Shown: positions 19,000 through 29,234 of the stretch, piece after piece
Numbering within the stretch: the first letter of the stretch is position 1
How the letters are laid out: each line of letters starts with the position of its first letter
NCBI RefSeq assembly: GCF_023035875.1
Contig: NZ_CP075379.1
Location: 62,001 to 126,000, forward strand
DNA: 64,000 bases
Direction: 5' to 3'
Source: Borrelia puertoricensis
GTDB lineage: Bacteria > Spirochaetota > Spirochaetia > Borreliales > Borreliaceae
Program-made: the position numbers and the translations under genes
The notes under the pieces: model-generated
Seen by the model: the letters and a program-made list of their open reading frames with translations, nothing else
What the model was told of the DNA's origin: nothing
Databases searched by the model: none

Positions 19000-19032
19000 A
19001 TTAAATCAATATAAAATTATTATTGATTTAAT
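19000..19032 (+). promoter_or_regulatory. 12-bp inverted repeat upstream of sufU
   Basis: A perfect repeat (arms 19000-19011 and 19021-19032, 9-base loop) lies 25 bases before the sufU ATG within the 170-base gap after sufS. No T-run follows it, so it is not a standard terminator; it may be an operator or an mRNA hairpin. TATAAA sits at its centre. Confidence 0.35.
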
Positions 19033-19057
19033 CAAGCAAACCTCTTAAAATTGAAAC

Positions 19058-19468
19058 ATGTTTTCAGAAGAAACAAAAAAAGAACTAATAAGATTCAGCA
19101 AAATAAAAAAGTATTATTTTAAAACAGATAAAAATCAAAGTTCAGTATATCACCAATCTAAGTGCGGCGACCAAATAACTTTTAAAACCAATGAAAACAA
19201 CGAAAAAATTAGATTAAAATACAACGCATATGGATGCATAATTTTTCTCTCAAGTGCTTATACTTTAACTAAGCTATGTGATAACAAACCTAAAAAAGAA
19301 ATATTAGAAATAATAACAAAAACAATCAATAAAGATTTTGAAAATTTAGAAGAAATTGATAAAAGCCTTAAAAATTTTGAAAATTTCTTATATACAAATA
19401 GAAAAGATTGCTTCATGCTACCATACAAAGCTCTAAAAGAGATCTTAAATACCACATATAACTTTTAA
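19058..19468 (+). CDS. sufU: SufU-type sulfur acceptor / scaffold protein
   Basis: This 136-residue protein keeps the SufU zinc/sulfur ligands: Cys and Asp in SKCGDQ (family NPxCGD), Cys in YGCIIFLSSA (family GxGCxISxAS) and Cys in RKDCFMLPYKAL (family RxxCxxLPWxAL). The overall sequence is divergent from Firmicute SufU and slightly shorter. It should accept persulfide from SufS. It follows sufS by 170 bases with no strong ribosome site, and comM follows 15 bases later. Confidence 0.8.
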   Translation: MFSEETKKELIRFSKIKKYYFKTDKNQSSVYHQSKCGDQITFKTNENNEKIRLKYNAYGCIIFLSSAYTLTKLCDNKPKKEILEIITKTINKDFENLEEIDKSLKNFENFLYTNRKDCFMLPYKALKEILNTTYNF

Positions 19469-19483
19469 TTTAAGGAGAATTAT

Positions 19484-21013
19484 ATGAAAATATACTCTCA
19501 CTCATCAATAGGATATGAAGGAGAACTCATTGAAATTGAAGTAGATATTAGAAAAGGAATATCAGGAATTGATATTGTTGGACTAGCTGGAAGTGAAATC
19601 AAAGAATCAAGAGAAAGGGTAAAATCCGCTATCAAAAATTCAGAATTTACCTTTCCAAAAGACAGGATATTAATCAATCTAGCACCAGCCGGTATCAAAA
19701 AAATCGGTACAGCAATTGATCTTTCAATCGCAACAAGCATTATAGCTATAAAAGAAAATCAAAACAATAACTTAGAAGTTTTAATACTAGGTGAATTACA
19801 ATTAGACGGACAAATACGAGCAATTAAAGGGGTATTGCCTGCCATTTCACTTGCAAAAAAAAGAGGCATCAAATGTATAATCATACCTTTCGACAATTTA
19901 GAAGAATCTCTTTTAATAGAAAATCTAAACATCTGGGGAGTAAAAACTTTAAAAGAAACCCTAGAAATAATAAGTAATCTTAACAATAATATATTTCCAG
20001 CAAAACCAACAATTAACTTTAAAACAGAATACAATGAAGAAAAATTTGAATACGATTTTAAAAATATCAAAGGACAACATAGAACCAAAAGAGCACTCGA
20101 AATTGCAGTCGCTGGAGGTCATAATATCATGATATTTGGTCCTCCTGGAAGTGGAAAAACTCTCAGCATAAAATGTGTACAGTCAATCTTACCTCCACTT
20201 ACAAATAAAGAAATCATTGAAACAAATAGAATCTGGTCAGTCTCGGGTAAATTAATAGATACAAAAATCATAAGACAAAGACCATTTAGACAACCACATC
20301 AAACTGCAAGTAAAGAAGGAATAATTGGTGGAGGCTCTAATGCACTTCCTGGTGAAGTATCACTTGCTCACAATGGAATTTTATTCTTAGATGAAGCTTT
20401 GGAATTCCAAAAATCAATACTACAATCACTCCGCGAACCAATAGAAGATAAAATGATATCAATAGTAAGAGCAAGTTCAAAATCATTCAAATATCCTGCA
20501 AATTTTCAGTTAATGATTGCTACAAACCCCTGTCCTTGTGGCAACCTTGGAAAAAATGATACAGAATGTTTTTGTTCACAACAAGAGGTTTCAAACTACT
20601 GGAAAAAACTTGGAGCAGCAATGCTTGACAGAATTGATATTAGAGTACCAGTTAAACCAGTAGACAATACAAAATTATTCCAAGAAGATAATGAAAATTC
20701 GAGTGAAATAAGACAGAGAATAATAAAGGCAAGGAACATACAAAGTAAAAGATACGCAAATACTGAAAATATTCACAAGAATTCTGATCTTAAACCAGAA
20801 CATATTGCTATATTTTGTGAATTAGATAAAATACTAAGAGAAGAAATGATTTATATGTTAAATAAACTTAACATATCATCAAGAGCAACTCATTCAATCT
20901 TAAAAATAGCAAGAACAATTGCGGATTTAAAAGAAGAAAACCATATCTCCAGAGAATCATTACTAGAAGCAATTGAACATAGAAAACATGGAGAAAGATT
21001 ACTAGAAGAGTAA
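19484..21013 (+). CDS. comM: YifB/ComM-family Mg-chelatase-like AAA+ ATPase
   Basis: This 509-residue protein has an N-terminal Lon-protease-like (ChlI N) domain to about residue 175. The AAA+ core has Walker A FGPPGSGKT near residue 220 and Walker B ILFLDEALEF near 300. A Cys-rich insert (NPCPCG, ECFC) lies near residue 350, and a C-terminal ChlI-type domain follows. ComM is a hexameric helicase that promotes branch migration during homologous recombination of incoming DNA in naturally competent bacteria. GGAGAA precedes the ATG. It is convergent with ldh, the two stops being 22 bases apart around a terminator hairpin. Confidence 0.92.
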   Translation: MKIYSHSSIGYEGELIEIEVDIRKGISGIDIVGLAGSEIKESRERVKSAIKNSEFTFPKDRILINLAPAGIKKIGTAIDLSIATSIIAIKENQNNNLEVLILGELQLDGQIRAIKGVLPAISLAKKRGIKCIIIPFDNLEESLLIENLNIWGVKTLKETLEIISNLNNNIFPAKPTINFKTEYNEEKFEYDFKNIKGQHRTKRALEIAVAGGHNIMIFGPPGSGKTLSIKCVQSILPPLTNKEIIETNRIWSVSGKLIDTKIIRQRPFRQPHQTASKEGIIGGGSNALPGEVSLAHNGILFLDEALEFQKSILQSLREPIEDKMISIVRASSKSFKYPANFQLMIATNPCPCGNLGKNDTECFCSQQEVSNYWKKLGAAMLDRIDIRVPVKPVDNTKLFQEDNENSSEIRQRIIKARNIQSKRYANTENIHKNSDLKPEHIAIFCELDKILREEMIYMLNKLNISSRATHSILKIARTIADLKEENHISRESLLEAIEHRKHGERLLEE

Positions 21014-21035
21014 AAAAGCCCCAATTGGGGCGAAA
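21011..21035 (-). terminator. Rho-independent terminator of ldh (convergent with comM)
   Basis: The 14-bp palindrome GCCCCAATTGGGGC (21018-21031) is followed on the minus strand by six T residues, a classical terminator just past the ldh stop. On the plus strand it is followed only by GAAATTAAAA, so it would end comM transcripts less well. It is the only GC-rich hairpin I found in the window. Confidence 0.85.
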
Positions 21036-21989
<954 letters not shown>

Positions 21990-21998
21990 CTATCTCCA

Positions 21999-22056
21999 TA
22001 TAAAATTATTTTATTGGTATAAAATAATTTTATAACAGTTTAAAACAATTTAACAA
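21999..22056 (-). promoter_or_regulatory. ldh promoter with 16-bp inverted repeat over the -10 and start region
   Basis: The minus strand reads TTGTTA (22056-22051), 16 bases, then TGT-TATAAA (-10 at 22034-22029). A perfect 16-bp inverted repeat, arms 21999-22014 and 22019-22034 with a TGGT loop, spans from the -10 to just before the ribosome site. This is an operator position, or a hairpin at the very 5' end of the mRNA. Confidence 0.5.
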
Positions 22057-22160
22057 TATTTTATAAAAATGAAATATTTTATAACTTGGTTATAAATAAT
22101 TGTACCAATCATCAACAATTAATATCGCTGCAATAAAAATTTAACTGTTTAAGCATAAAA

Positions 22161-23966
22161 TTAATTATCATCTGATTTAAGAATAGCAAGAAATGCACTT
22201 TGTGGTATCTCAATATTCCCTATCATCTTCAGTCGCTTCTTCCCCTCTTTTTGCTTTTCTAAAAGCTTTCTTTTTCGAGTAATATCACCCCCATAACATT
22301 TAGCAGTAACATCTTTCCTAACAGGTGAAATTGTTTCACGCGCAATAATGTTTGAACCAATAGCTCCTTGAATCGCTATTTTAAATTGTTGTCTTGCAAT
22401 CTCGTTTTTTAATTTTTTACAAATACTTAAAGCCTTTGTTCTAGCACCATCCTTAAAGATTAACTGAGATAATGCATCAACTCTATCACCATTAACTAAA
22501 ATATCCAACTTAACTAAATCTGTTTCCTCATATCCTAATAGTACATAGTCAAAAGAAGCGTATCCACGACTTACAGATTTAACCTTATCATAAAAATCAA
22601 AAAGTATCTCAGCAAGTGGCATCTTATAAATAACTTCAACACGTTTTGTATCAAGATAAATCAAATTTTCTTGCACACCTCTTTTAAGCAAACAAACACT
22701 CATAACATTCCCCAAAAATTCAGTGGGAACAATAATATTTGCTCTAATATAAGGCTCAAGAGCAACTTCAATGTTCTCATTTCCAGGAAATTGTTCAGAA
22801 CCCTCAATAAAATAGGAATTCCCTTTTTTGGGAATAATTTTATAACGCACTGATGGTGATGTTAATATCACATTAAGATCAAATTCACGTTCAATTCTTT
22901 CCTGAATTACCTCTAAATGTAAAAGTCCCAAAAATCCACATTTAAATCCATGCCCAAGAGCAGCCGAGGCATCTTTTTCAAAAGTAAGTGACGCATCATT
23001 TAATTTAAGTCTATCCATTGCCTTCAAAAGATCATCATACTGATTAGCATCAACTGGATAAATAGAAGAAAACACAACGGGTTTAACTTCCTTAAACCCT
23101 TCAAGAGGCGCACTTGCTGGATTATCAACAAGAGTGACAGTGTCTCCTATCTTCACATCTGATATATTCTTTATTCCCGCAATAAAATAACCAACATCAC
23201 CTGCTTCCAAAAGCTCTTTTCTTTCAAGAATTATTTTAAAAATTCCAATCTCTTCTACCAAATATTCCCTATCTGCATGCATCAGTTTAATTTTGTCGCC
23301 AGTTTTGATTTGTCCTTCAAAAATTCTAAAATGCACAATAACACCACGATAAGAATCATAATGTGAATCAAAAATTAAAGCTTTTAATGGACTCTTAACA
23401 CTCCCTTTGGGAGACGGAACATATTTACAAATAGCCTCAAGCAACTCATCAATTCCTATTCCATTTTTAGCTGATATGGAAACAGCAATATTTGAATCTA
23501 ATCCTAAATCATGTTCTATTTGCCCTTTTACAAAATCAATATCAGCACTTGGGAGATCTATTTTGTTAATAACAGGAATAACTTCAAGATTATGTTCAAA
23601 TGCCATATAAAAGTTTGAAACAGTTTGAGCCTCTATTCCCTGACTAGCATCAACAAGTAAAAGTGCTCCTTCACAAGATGAAATTGCTCTTGAAACTTCA
23701 TAAGAAAAATCAACATGCCCTGGAGTATCTACAAAATTAAGTTCATAAATATTGCCATCACTACACTTATAATCAATAGTAACTGCTTGACTCTTAATTG
23801 TAATACCCCGCTCTCTTTCAATATCCATACTATCAAGAATTTGACTTTTAAATTCACGATCTGAAACTATCTTGGCCTTTTGTATAAATCTATCTGCTAA
23901 AGTTGATTTACCATGATCAATATGTGCAATAATACAAAAATTTTTTTTATAAGAACTAATTGTCAA
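22161..23966 (-). CDS. lepA: Translation elongation factor 4 (LepA)
   Basis: This 601-residue GTPase has G1 AHIDHGKSTL, G3 DTPGHVDF, G4 NKID and the LepA-specific C-terminal domain ending in RKRKLLEKQKEGKKRLK. It acts on stalled or slow ribosomes at the inner membrane and cytosol. The start is uncertain: the TTG at 23966 lies just 1 base after GGAGG, while an ATT two codons later would have ideal 7-base spacing. A -10 TATAAT with TTGCTT 18 bases upstream lies at 24001-24030. Confidence 0.95.
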   Translation of the reverse strand: MTISSYKKNFCIIAHIDHGKSTLADRFIQKAKIVSDREFKSQILDSMDIERERGITIKSQAVTIDYKCSDGNIYELNFVDTPGHVDFSYEVSRAISSCEGALLLVDASQGIEAQTVSNFYMAFEHNLEVIPVINKIDLPSADIDFVKGQIEHDLGLDSNIAVSISAKNGIGIDELLEAICKYVPSPKGSVKSPLKALIFDSHYDSYRGVIVHFRIFEGQIKTGDKIKLMHADREYLVEEIGIFKIILERKELLEAGDVGYFIAGIKNISDVKIGDTVTLVDNPASAPLEGFKEVKPVVFSSIYPVDANQYDDLLKAMDRLKLNDASLTFEKDASAALGHGFKCGFLGLLHLEVIQERIEREFDLNVILTSPSVRYKIIPKKGNSYFIEGSEQFPGNENIEVALEPYIRANIIVPTEFLGNVMSVCLLKRGVQENLIYLDTKRVEVIYKMPLAEILFDFYDKVKSVSRGYASFDYVLLGYEETDLVKLDILVNGDRVDALSQLIFKDGARTKALSICKKLKNEIARQQFKIAIQGAIGSNIIARETISPVRKDVTAKCYGGDITRKRKLLEKQKEGKKRLKMIGNIEIPQSAFLAILKSDDN

Positions 23967-24000
23967 ACCTCCCCTAAATTAAAATAAAATATTTAGGAAT

Positions 24001-24030
24001 ATTATACTAATACACACTTTTATTAAGCAA
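24001..24030 (-). promoter_or_regulatory. lepA promoter
   Basis: The minus strand has TTGCTT (24030-24025), an 18-base spacer and a perfect TATAAT (24006-24001), giving a leader of about 30 bases. The -35 lies inside the end of the upstream gene. A 7-bp hairpin (CCTAAAT...ATTTAGG) then abuts the AGGGGAGG ribosome site. Confidence 0.5.
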
Positions 24031-25011
24031 AAAATTCCTGATATGAATTTTTGATTTTAAAACATAAGGCGAAAATTTAGGAGCAAGATCAACAATCAAC
24101 TTCCAAGTATCTATAGCTCTTAACGTGTGTTTATGATCATCATAACCATAAGTAGCATAAGCAATGGTATACACTATTTCCCAAAAATCTGTAGACTCAA
24201 AACTAGTTTTAACATCAGTATATTCATTTATTTTTTGAACAAAAGATCTTAAATTTTTAAACTCATAAAGCGGCTCATAATAACTAACACAGTCATACAT
24301 TTTAGTCAAAATACCAATCGCAGCTACAAGTCCATGAGTAATTGCGAGTTCATAAGCACCAATCTTTAAATATACTTTTGATAATGACTGATGGGTATCG
24401 ATAATATTGTATTTATTAAATCTATAAAGATTAAAAGTAAAATCTAAACCAGAAGTTCCCCTTACCTGTTTTAAATAAGAATGTAAATAAAACGATATAT
24501 TAAATTTATTACCTGCAGTATTCTCATATTTTTGAACGAAGTAGTGATAATTATAATAATCATCACTACTTGAGAACTTACTCAAAATTTCATTCAAGTA
24601 ATCAATCATATCAACATAATTATCTTCAATCTCAGCAATCTTTGCCAAAGCAAAAAGTATATTTTTTTCAAAAGATTTATCTAATAAATAATCTTTATCT
24701 TCCAAAGCCTTTTGAAGATGTAATTTTTCAAACACAACATTGCCAATCATGCTATAAGCAATGGATAAATAATAATTAGCTTCTGGATATATTCCTTTTC
24801 TAAGCAAAGCTTCCTGCAAATAACTAATTGCACTAGTAAGATTAGATTTAATAAATCCTTCCTTAGAATAAATAAATTGTCGTCCCTTTTCAAGTAAAAT
24901 CCAATACGGAAATTCTTTCACACCTGATGAACTTAAATTGAAGACAAAACTGAAAATAAAAAGGAGCAAAAAAAGCCTTAGCATATCTATAAATATATTA
25001 AATTTTCTCAC
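24007..25011 (-). CDS. Exported helical-repeat (TPR-like) protein of unknown function
   Basis: The 334-residue frame starts at a GTG (25011). An ATG at 24984 gives 325 residues and places the signal peptide (LRLFLLLFIFSFVFNLS) at the start, so I prefer it; neither has a good ribosome site. The mature part is helical, with TPR-like pairs such as AISYLQEALLRKGIYPEANYYLSIAY. It probably binds a protein in the periplasm. It lies just after atpK, separated by a hairpin that overlaps the GTG start. Confidence 0.65.
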   Translation of the reverse strand: MRKFNIFIDMLRLFLLLFIFSFVFNLSSSGVKEFPYWILLEKGRQFIYSKEGFIKSNLTSAISYLQEALLRKGIYPEANYYLSIAYSMIGNVVFEKLHLQKALEDKDYLLDKSFEKNILFALAKIAEIEDNYVDMIDYLNEILSKFSSSDDYYNYHYFVQKYENTAGNKFNISFYLHSYLKQVRGTSGLDFTFNLYRFNKYNIIDTHQSLSKVYLKIGAYELAITHGLVAAIGILTKMYDCVSYYEPLYEFKNLRSFVQKINEYTDVKTSFESTDFWEIVYTIAYATYGYDDHKHTLRAIDTWKLIVDLAPKFSPYVLKSKIHIRNFLLNKSVY

Positions 25012-25031
25012 AAATTGCGAGAAAATTTAAT
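24997..25031 (-). terminator. 13-bp hairpin after atpK, possible V-ATPase operon terminator or attenuator
   Basis: A perfect 13-bp inverted repeat (24997-25009 and 25019-25031, 9-base loop) begins 17 bases after the atpK stop. The minus-strand sequence after it is ATATTTATAG, a weak U-tract, so readthrough into the next gene is likely. Confidence 0.45.
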
Positions 25032-25047
25032 GCCTAATCCTTCAAAT

Positions 25048-25482
25048 TTAAACAAATTTAAATATCATCAAGAAGACCATTACAAAAAGGGCAACAGATT
25101 CTATGAGACCTAAAACCAAAAGATTTGTCGCAAATCCCTTGCCAGTTTCAGAAAAAGCATCACAAGCACCTGCAGCCGTTCTACCCTGCGCAAAAGCAGA
25201 AATAGAAATTGCAAGACCACCACCAAAACCAGCTCCAAATAATAACCAAGGATCTGCCTGTGTCATTATCCCTGCTAAAGTATTCATCAATATATAACCA
25301 TATATTATTTGTGTCAAAGGTGCTGATACAAAAACAATTAATAAGAAAGGAGCTGGCTTACCTTGCATATAACATCTCTTCCATGCCCCAATAGCAGCAC
25401 TTCCAGCAGCTCCCATACCCAAAGCTGAACCTATTGCGGCTATTGCTAGAGCCGAATTAACTCCTATTAAACCTATATTCAT
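25048..25482 (-). CDS. atpK: V-type ATPase proteolipid subunit K
   Basis: This 144-residue proteolipid is made of two helical hairpins with four helices and forms the rotor ring. The ion-binding glutamate is Glu128 in LGLIESVAL of the last helix. Thr57-Gln58 (PLTQ) and Gln99 (FAQGR) match the sodium-binding set of the Enterococcus hirae K ring (Thr64, Gln65, Gln110, Glu139), suggesting sodium rather than proton coupling; this is an inference. A strong AAGGAGGG site precedes the ATG. It is the last gene of the ATPase operon. Confidence 0.93.
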   Translation of the reverse strand: MNIGLIGVNSALAIAAIGSALGMGAAGSAAIGAWKRCYMQGKPAPFLLIVFVSAPLTQIIYGYILMNTLAGIMTQADPWLLFGAGFGGGLAISISAFAQGRTAAGACDAFSETGKGFATNLLVLGLIESVALFVMVFLMIFKFV

Positions 25483-25496
25483 AATTCCCTCCTTAT

Positions 25497-27323
25497 CTAA
25501 TCTTTAATTTTTATTTTTCTAAAAGGCCTATAAGAATACCCATTCCATTCTTGCCCCAAATGGTTTGAAAATTCAAGCATATTAAGTCTTACCCCATGAA
25601 CAACAACAGATAACAAAGATAACGTTATATTTAAAATATGTCCAAAAAGTATCACAATAATGCCACTTATTATAAGACCAATATTAGATGATTTTAATAA
25701 AGCTGCTGACATACTATTAAAACTATCAGAAATTGCAAGTCCCGCAAGTCCGACAGCAAAAAGTCTAATATAAGATATTATGTCTGCAAATCCTGCAACA
25801 GTAGCTAAAAATTGCTCTATTATGCCTCCAAAGCTCTTTAATACGCACATAAAAAAGTTTGAACCATCTTGTTTCTCAAAAATAAAAACAAGTATAACTC
25901 CACAATATATCATATTAAGAACAATGCTATGCATAGGAAACCTACCTTTGTCAAGTATTAAATTGAGAACAAGATAATAAAGCCCAGGCATTATAATAAG
26001 CCAACCAATTTGAGCAATTGAATGTATATGTGGTTTTTCCTTCACTTTTTGAATAAAATTCCACATATGAGCTAGTGATATTTGCAAAACACCTATTGTA
26101 AAACATATAAACATAATATTTTGAACACCATTTGTACCCGTCAAATACCCAAGTTTTAAAGACTTTAAAATAGGAAATAACTCAAGAATAAAAAGATTAC
26201 TGCCAAACCAAGTACCAGTCATCGAACCATATATTATTGCTGATGTACTTAGATAAAATATTAAAGCATGAATAGATGTTAAAGGCTTACCTTTTATAAA
26301 ATTGCCTAAACTAAGAAAAATACCTACTAGTAAGAATATTATTCCATAAGCCGCATCACCAATTATCATTCCAAAAAACATAAAGAAAAATAACATAAAA
26401 ACACAACTAACATCTCTCTCTTTATAGCCAGGAATTGTATCTAAAACATCAAAAATAGGCTTAGCAAGCTTAGCAATTCCCCTTCTCTTTATATAAGTGG
26501 GAACAACATCATCATCCGGCTCTGCAAATTGTACCACAAATTTACCCTTAAGATTTTTAAGATCCTCCCGCTTATCTTCCGGAACGAATCCTGTAATATA
26601 TACAAAATTATCATACACTACATCCATGTCAGCCATAACTTGCTCAAACTCAACAATTTGATCATACTCTTTTATTTCTTCTCTTAAAACATCCCTATAT
26701 TTATTTAAAATTGATAATTGAGTTAACTTTTGATCTAAAATTTCATCAACAAATCTTAACTTATTCTCAATAAAATCAAGGTCAAACTCAAACTCATATT
26801 CATCAGCTGTATCTATTGTTTGTTTAGAATAATTAATAGTTACAAAATAGGCCATACCTTTATAATTATTAATAAGAGCAACTTTTGTTTCAGAGCATGC
26901 CAACAATTTTTTATATTCACCAATCCCAGACTTAAAAAATTGCACGTAAATATTACTTTCTCTCAATTTATTAACTAGTTCAAGAGAAAAATATCCCCAA
27001 AAAGATATAATATCTCTCTTATGAAGTAATGACTGCTGCATATCCCTTAAATCTTTAATTTCAGAACCTAAACTAATTATACTCTTTGCAACATCTAAAA
27101 AATTCTCATTTGAAGAGCTTAAAAGTTTTACTTCAGAATCATCCCCAAGTAAAGATAAAGCCTGAACCAAAATTCCCCTGTCTTCAATAACTTTCTCTAA
27201 AGATTCTGAAATTCTATTGCAAAAATTAATATGAACAACTCCCAGTTCTCTTAAAATTTCGAGTGACTCTCTTTTATATTTCAATAAAGTCAAAATCAAA
27301 ACTTTGCTCATTTTTACAATCAT
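25497..27323 (-). CDS. atpI: V-type ATPase subunit I (a-subunit)
   Basis: I use the ATG at 27323 (AGGGA 7 bases upstream); a GTG two codons earlier is also in frame. The protein is about 608 residues. The N-terminal cytosolic half contains coiled coils forming the peripheral-stalk contact, and the C-terminal half has about seven or eight helices. The essential arginine is in SYIRLFAVGLAG, facing the rotor ring. It forms the ion half-channels of the stator. It lies between atpD and atpK. Confidence 0.92.
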   Translation of the reverse strand: MIVKMSKVLILTLLKYKRESLEILRELGVVHINFCNRISESLEKVIEDRGILVQALSLLGDDSEVKLLSSSNENFLDVAKSIISLGSEIKDLRDMQQSLLHKRDIISFWGYFSLELVNKLRESNIYVQFFKSGIGEYKKLLACSETKVALINNYKGMAYFVTINYSKQTIDTADEYEFEFDLDFIENKLRFVDEILDQKLTQLSILNKYRDVLREEIKEYDQIVEFEQVMADMDVVYDNFVYITGFVPEDKREDLKNLKGKFVVQFAEPDDDVVPTYIKRRGIAKLAKPIFDVLDTIPGYKERDVSCVFMLFFFMFFGMIIGDAAYGIIFLLVGIFLSLGNFIKGKPLTSIHALIFYLSTSAIIYGSMTGTWFGSNLFILELFPILKSLKLGYLTGTNGVQNIMFICFTIGVLQISLAHMWNFIQKVKEKPHIHSIAQIGWLIIMPGLYYLVLNLILDKGRFPMHSIVLNMIYCGVILVFIFEKQDGSNFFMCVLKSFGGIIEQFLATVAGFADIISYIRLFAVGLAGLAISDSFNSMSAALLKSSNIGLIISGIIVILFGHILNITLSLLSVVVHGVRLNMLEFSNHLGQEWNGYSYRPFRKIKIKD

Positions 27324-27333
27324 AAACACATCC

Positions 27334-27930
27334 CTATCTATTTTTAATCAAGCTAGCTTTAGCCATTTTACCTCTTACAACAGCTGCTGTTTGCTGATCA
27401 CCAAGATAAATATTAATCTTTTTTATATTAATTTTTGCAGCAGGTATCATCACTTTTTCAAATAAATTTACCCTTTGAGAAGTAGTATTAAGTTCGGATT
27501 CCAACAACCTAATCTGCTCATCTAAAACCTCAAGCTCTGCATTTATCTGAACCATACTCTTAATAACCTCTATTCCCCTATCTACCCAATAAGGAGTCAA
27601 TAAAAGATTATATTTAATATCCTCATATTCAATAAAGTCAAATACAGGAATATTGATGCCTGCAATATTTGCAAAACTCCTTACTACCCTTTTAATTTGA
27701 ATCCAATCTTGGAAAGTAAATTTTTCACCAAATAAAGAAATCCAAGATTTAATATCCCTCTTAAGCCTGTCTTGCTCAAGCTTGCGAGTTCTTTTAAGAG
27801 CCTCAACTTTTCTAATTTCTAAATGAAGTTGTTGTTTCTTAAGCTGAAGAGTAGGCAAATACCTACTAAACATTTTAAGGCTATCTTTTTGTTTTTTAAG
27901 CTCATTTTTAGTTAATTTAACTTTAGGCAT
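27334..27930 (-). CDS. atpD: V-type ATPase subunit D (central stalk)
   Basis: I place the start at the ATG at 27930 ([13 protein letters not shown]), with AAGGA 6 bases upstream; a longer frame from a TTG at 27954 exists. The product is about 198 residues, a long alpha-helical hairpin as expected for the rotor shaft (homologous in role to F-type gamma). The [15 protein letters not shown] start is typical of subunit D. The gene overlaps the end of atpB by 19 bases. Confidence 0.93.
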   Translation of the reverse strand: MPKVKLTKNELKKQKDSLKMFSRYLPTLQLKKQQLHLEIRKVEALKRTRKLEQDRLKRDIKSWISLFGEKFTFQDWIQIKRVVRSFANIAGINIPVFDFIEYEDIKYNLLLTPYWVDRGIEVIKSMVQINAELEVLDEQIRLLESELNTTSQRVNLFEKVMIPAAKINIKKINIYLGDQQTAAVVRGKMAKASLIKNR

Positions 27931-29234
27931 TGCCCATCCTTTTTTTGAGGCCAATATTTCTCTACAAGTTCTGTTCTAATTCCAGTTTCTTTAGGTTCAA
28001 AACAACTAAAGAGAATTTCCCACCCCAAATCCAAGGCCTCTTCCAAAGGAATATTAACAGATAAGTCCATCAACTTACTTTCAAACATACCACTGTACTT
28101 AATAAGCTTCTCATCCCACTCTGTCATATTAAATCCCATAGCTTTTTTCTCTATAGATTCCTTTGAAGATGCATAAAGCTTAATCATCGAATCCATAATC
28201 GTTCTATGATCATCTCTTGTATTCCCGTTAACCATTTGCTTAAGTCTTGAAAGAGAACCAAAAGGTTCGATTCTACCTCCCTTTAAATAATATTGCCCTT
28301 CAGTAATATAACCCGTATTATCAGGAACTGGATGGGTAATATCATCTCCAGGCATTGTAGTAACTGCAAGTATAGTAATTGAACCTGCCCCTTCAAAATC
28401 AATAGCTTTTTCATATCTATACGCAAGCTGAGAATACAAATCACCAGGATAACCTCTATTAGATGGAACTTGCTCCATAGTAATAGCAATTTCTTTCATA
28501 GCATCTGCAAAATTGGTCATATCAGTCAAAAGTACCAAAACCTTTTTCCCTTGCAAAGCAAATTTTTCGGCAACAGCAAGAGAAATATCAGGCACTGTTA
28601 AAGATTCAACAACAGGATCATTAGCTGTATTTACAAAAAAGATTGTCCTACTTAAAGCACCACCCTTTTCAAGAGAATCTTTAAACGTCAAATAATCATC
28701 ATTCTTAAGTCCCATTCCCCCAAGAATAATTAAATCTACTTCCGCCTGAAGAGCTATTCTTACAAGAAGTTCATTATAAGGTTCACCGGATACAGAAAAT
28801 ATTGGTAATTTTTGAGACTCAACAAGAGTATTAAAAACATCTATCATTGGAATTCCTGTTCTGATCATGTTTCTTGGAACAATACGCTTTGCAGGATTAG
28901 CTGATGGCCCGCCAATTTCAATCAAATCATCCTCAAGACTCGGTCCTCCATCTTTTGGATTACCAGCTCCATCAAAGATTCTACCAAGCAAATTCTCAGA
29001 AAATGTCACTTGCATTGGATGACCTAAAAACTTAACCTCGTCTGCAGTTGAAATACCTATAGTTCCGTTATAAACCTGAAGAGAAACTTTATCTCTATCC
29101 AACTTAATAACTTCTGCTAAAGAACTTGCATCTTTTGACCTCACAATGGCAAGTTCTCCATATTTAACATTTTGTGCCATTACAGTTATTACATTCCCAA
29201 CAATAGATTCTATCTTGCTATATACTCTCTTCAT
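27912..29234 (-). CDS. atpB: V-type ATPase subunit B (regulatory nucleotide-binding)
   Basis: This 440-residue protein has the V-B features: the P-loop position reads SVSGEPYNE instead of a Walker A, as in non-catalytic B subunits. [30 protein letters not shown] and [10 protein letters not shown] are conserved. It alternates with subunit A in the A3B3 head and helps form the catalytic interface. It starts directly after atpA without a gap and overlaps atpD. Confidence 0.95.
   Translation of the reverse strand: MKRVYSKIESIVGNVITVMAQNVKYGELAIVRSKDASSLAEVIKLDRDKVSLQVYNGTIGISTADEVKFLGHPMQVTFSENLLGRIFDGAGNPKDGGPSLEDDLIEIGGPSANPAKRIVPRNMIRTGIPMIDVFNTLVESQKLPIFSVSGEPYNELLVRIALQAEVDLIILGGMGLKNDDYLTFKDSLEKGGALSRTIFFVNTANDPVVESLTVPDISLAVAEKFALQGKKVLVLLTDMTNFADAMKEIAITMEQVPSNRGYPGDLYSQLAYRYEKAIDFEGAGSITILAVTTMPGDDITHPVPDNTGYITEGQYYLKGGRIEPFGSLSRLKQMVNGNTRDDHRTIMDSMIKLYASSKESIEKKAMGFNMTEWDEKLIKYSGMFESKLMDLSVNIPLEEALDLGWEILFSCFEPKETGIRTELVEKYWPQKKDGQCLKLN

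Noticed and set aside
22112..22156. 14-codon frame MLKQLNFYC after lepA, sharing a 13-base match with the ldh start
   Set aside because: There is no ribosome site and the match is short; chance is likely in AT-rich DNA.
25103..25394. Plus-strand frames opposite atpK
   Set aside because: Shadows of a highly conserved proteolipid gene; no start signals.
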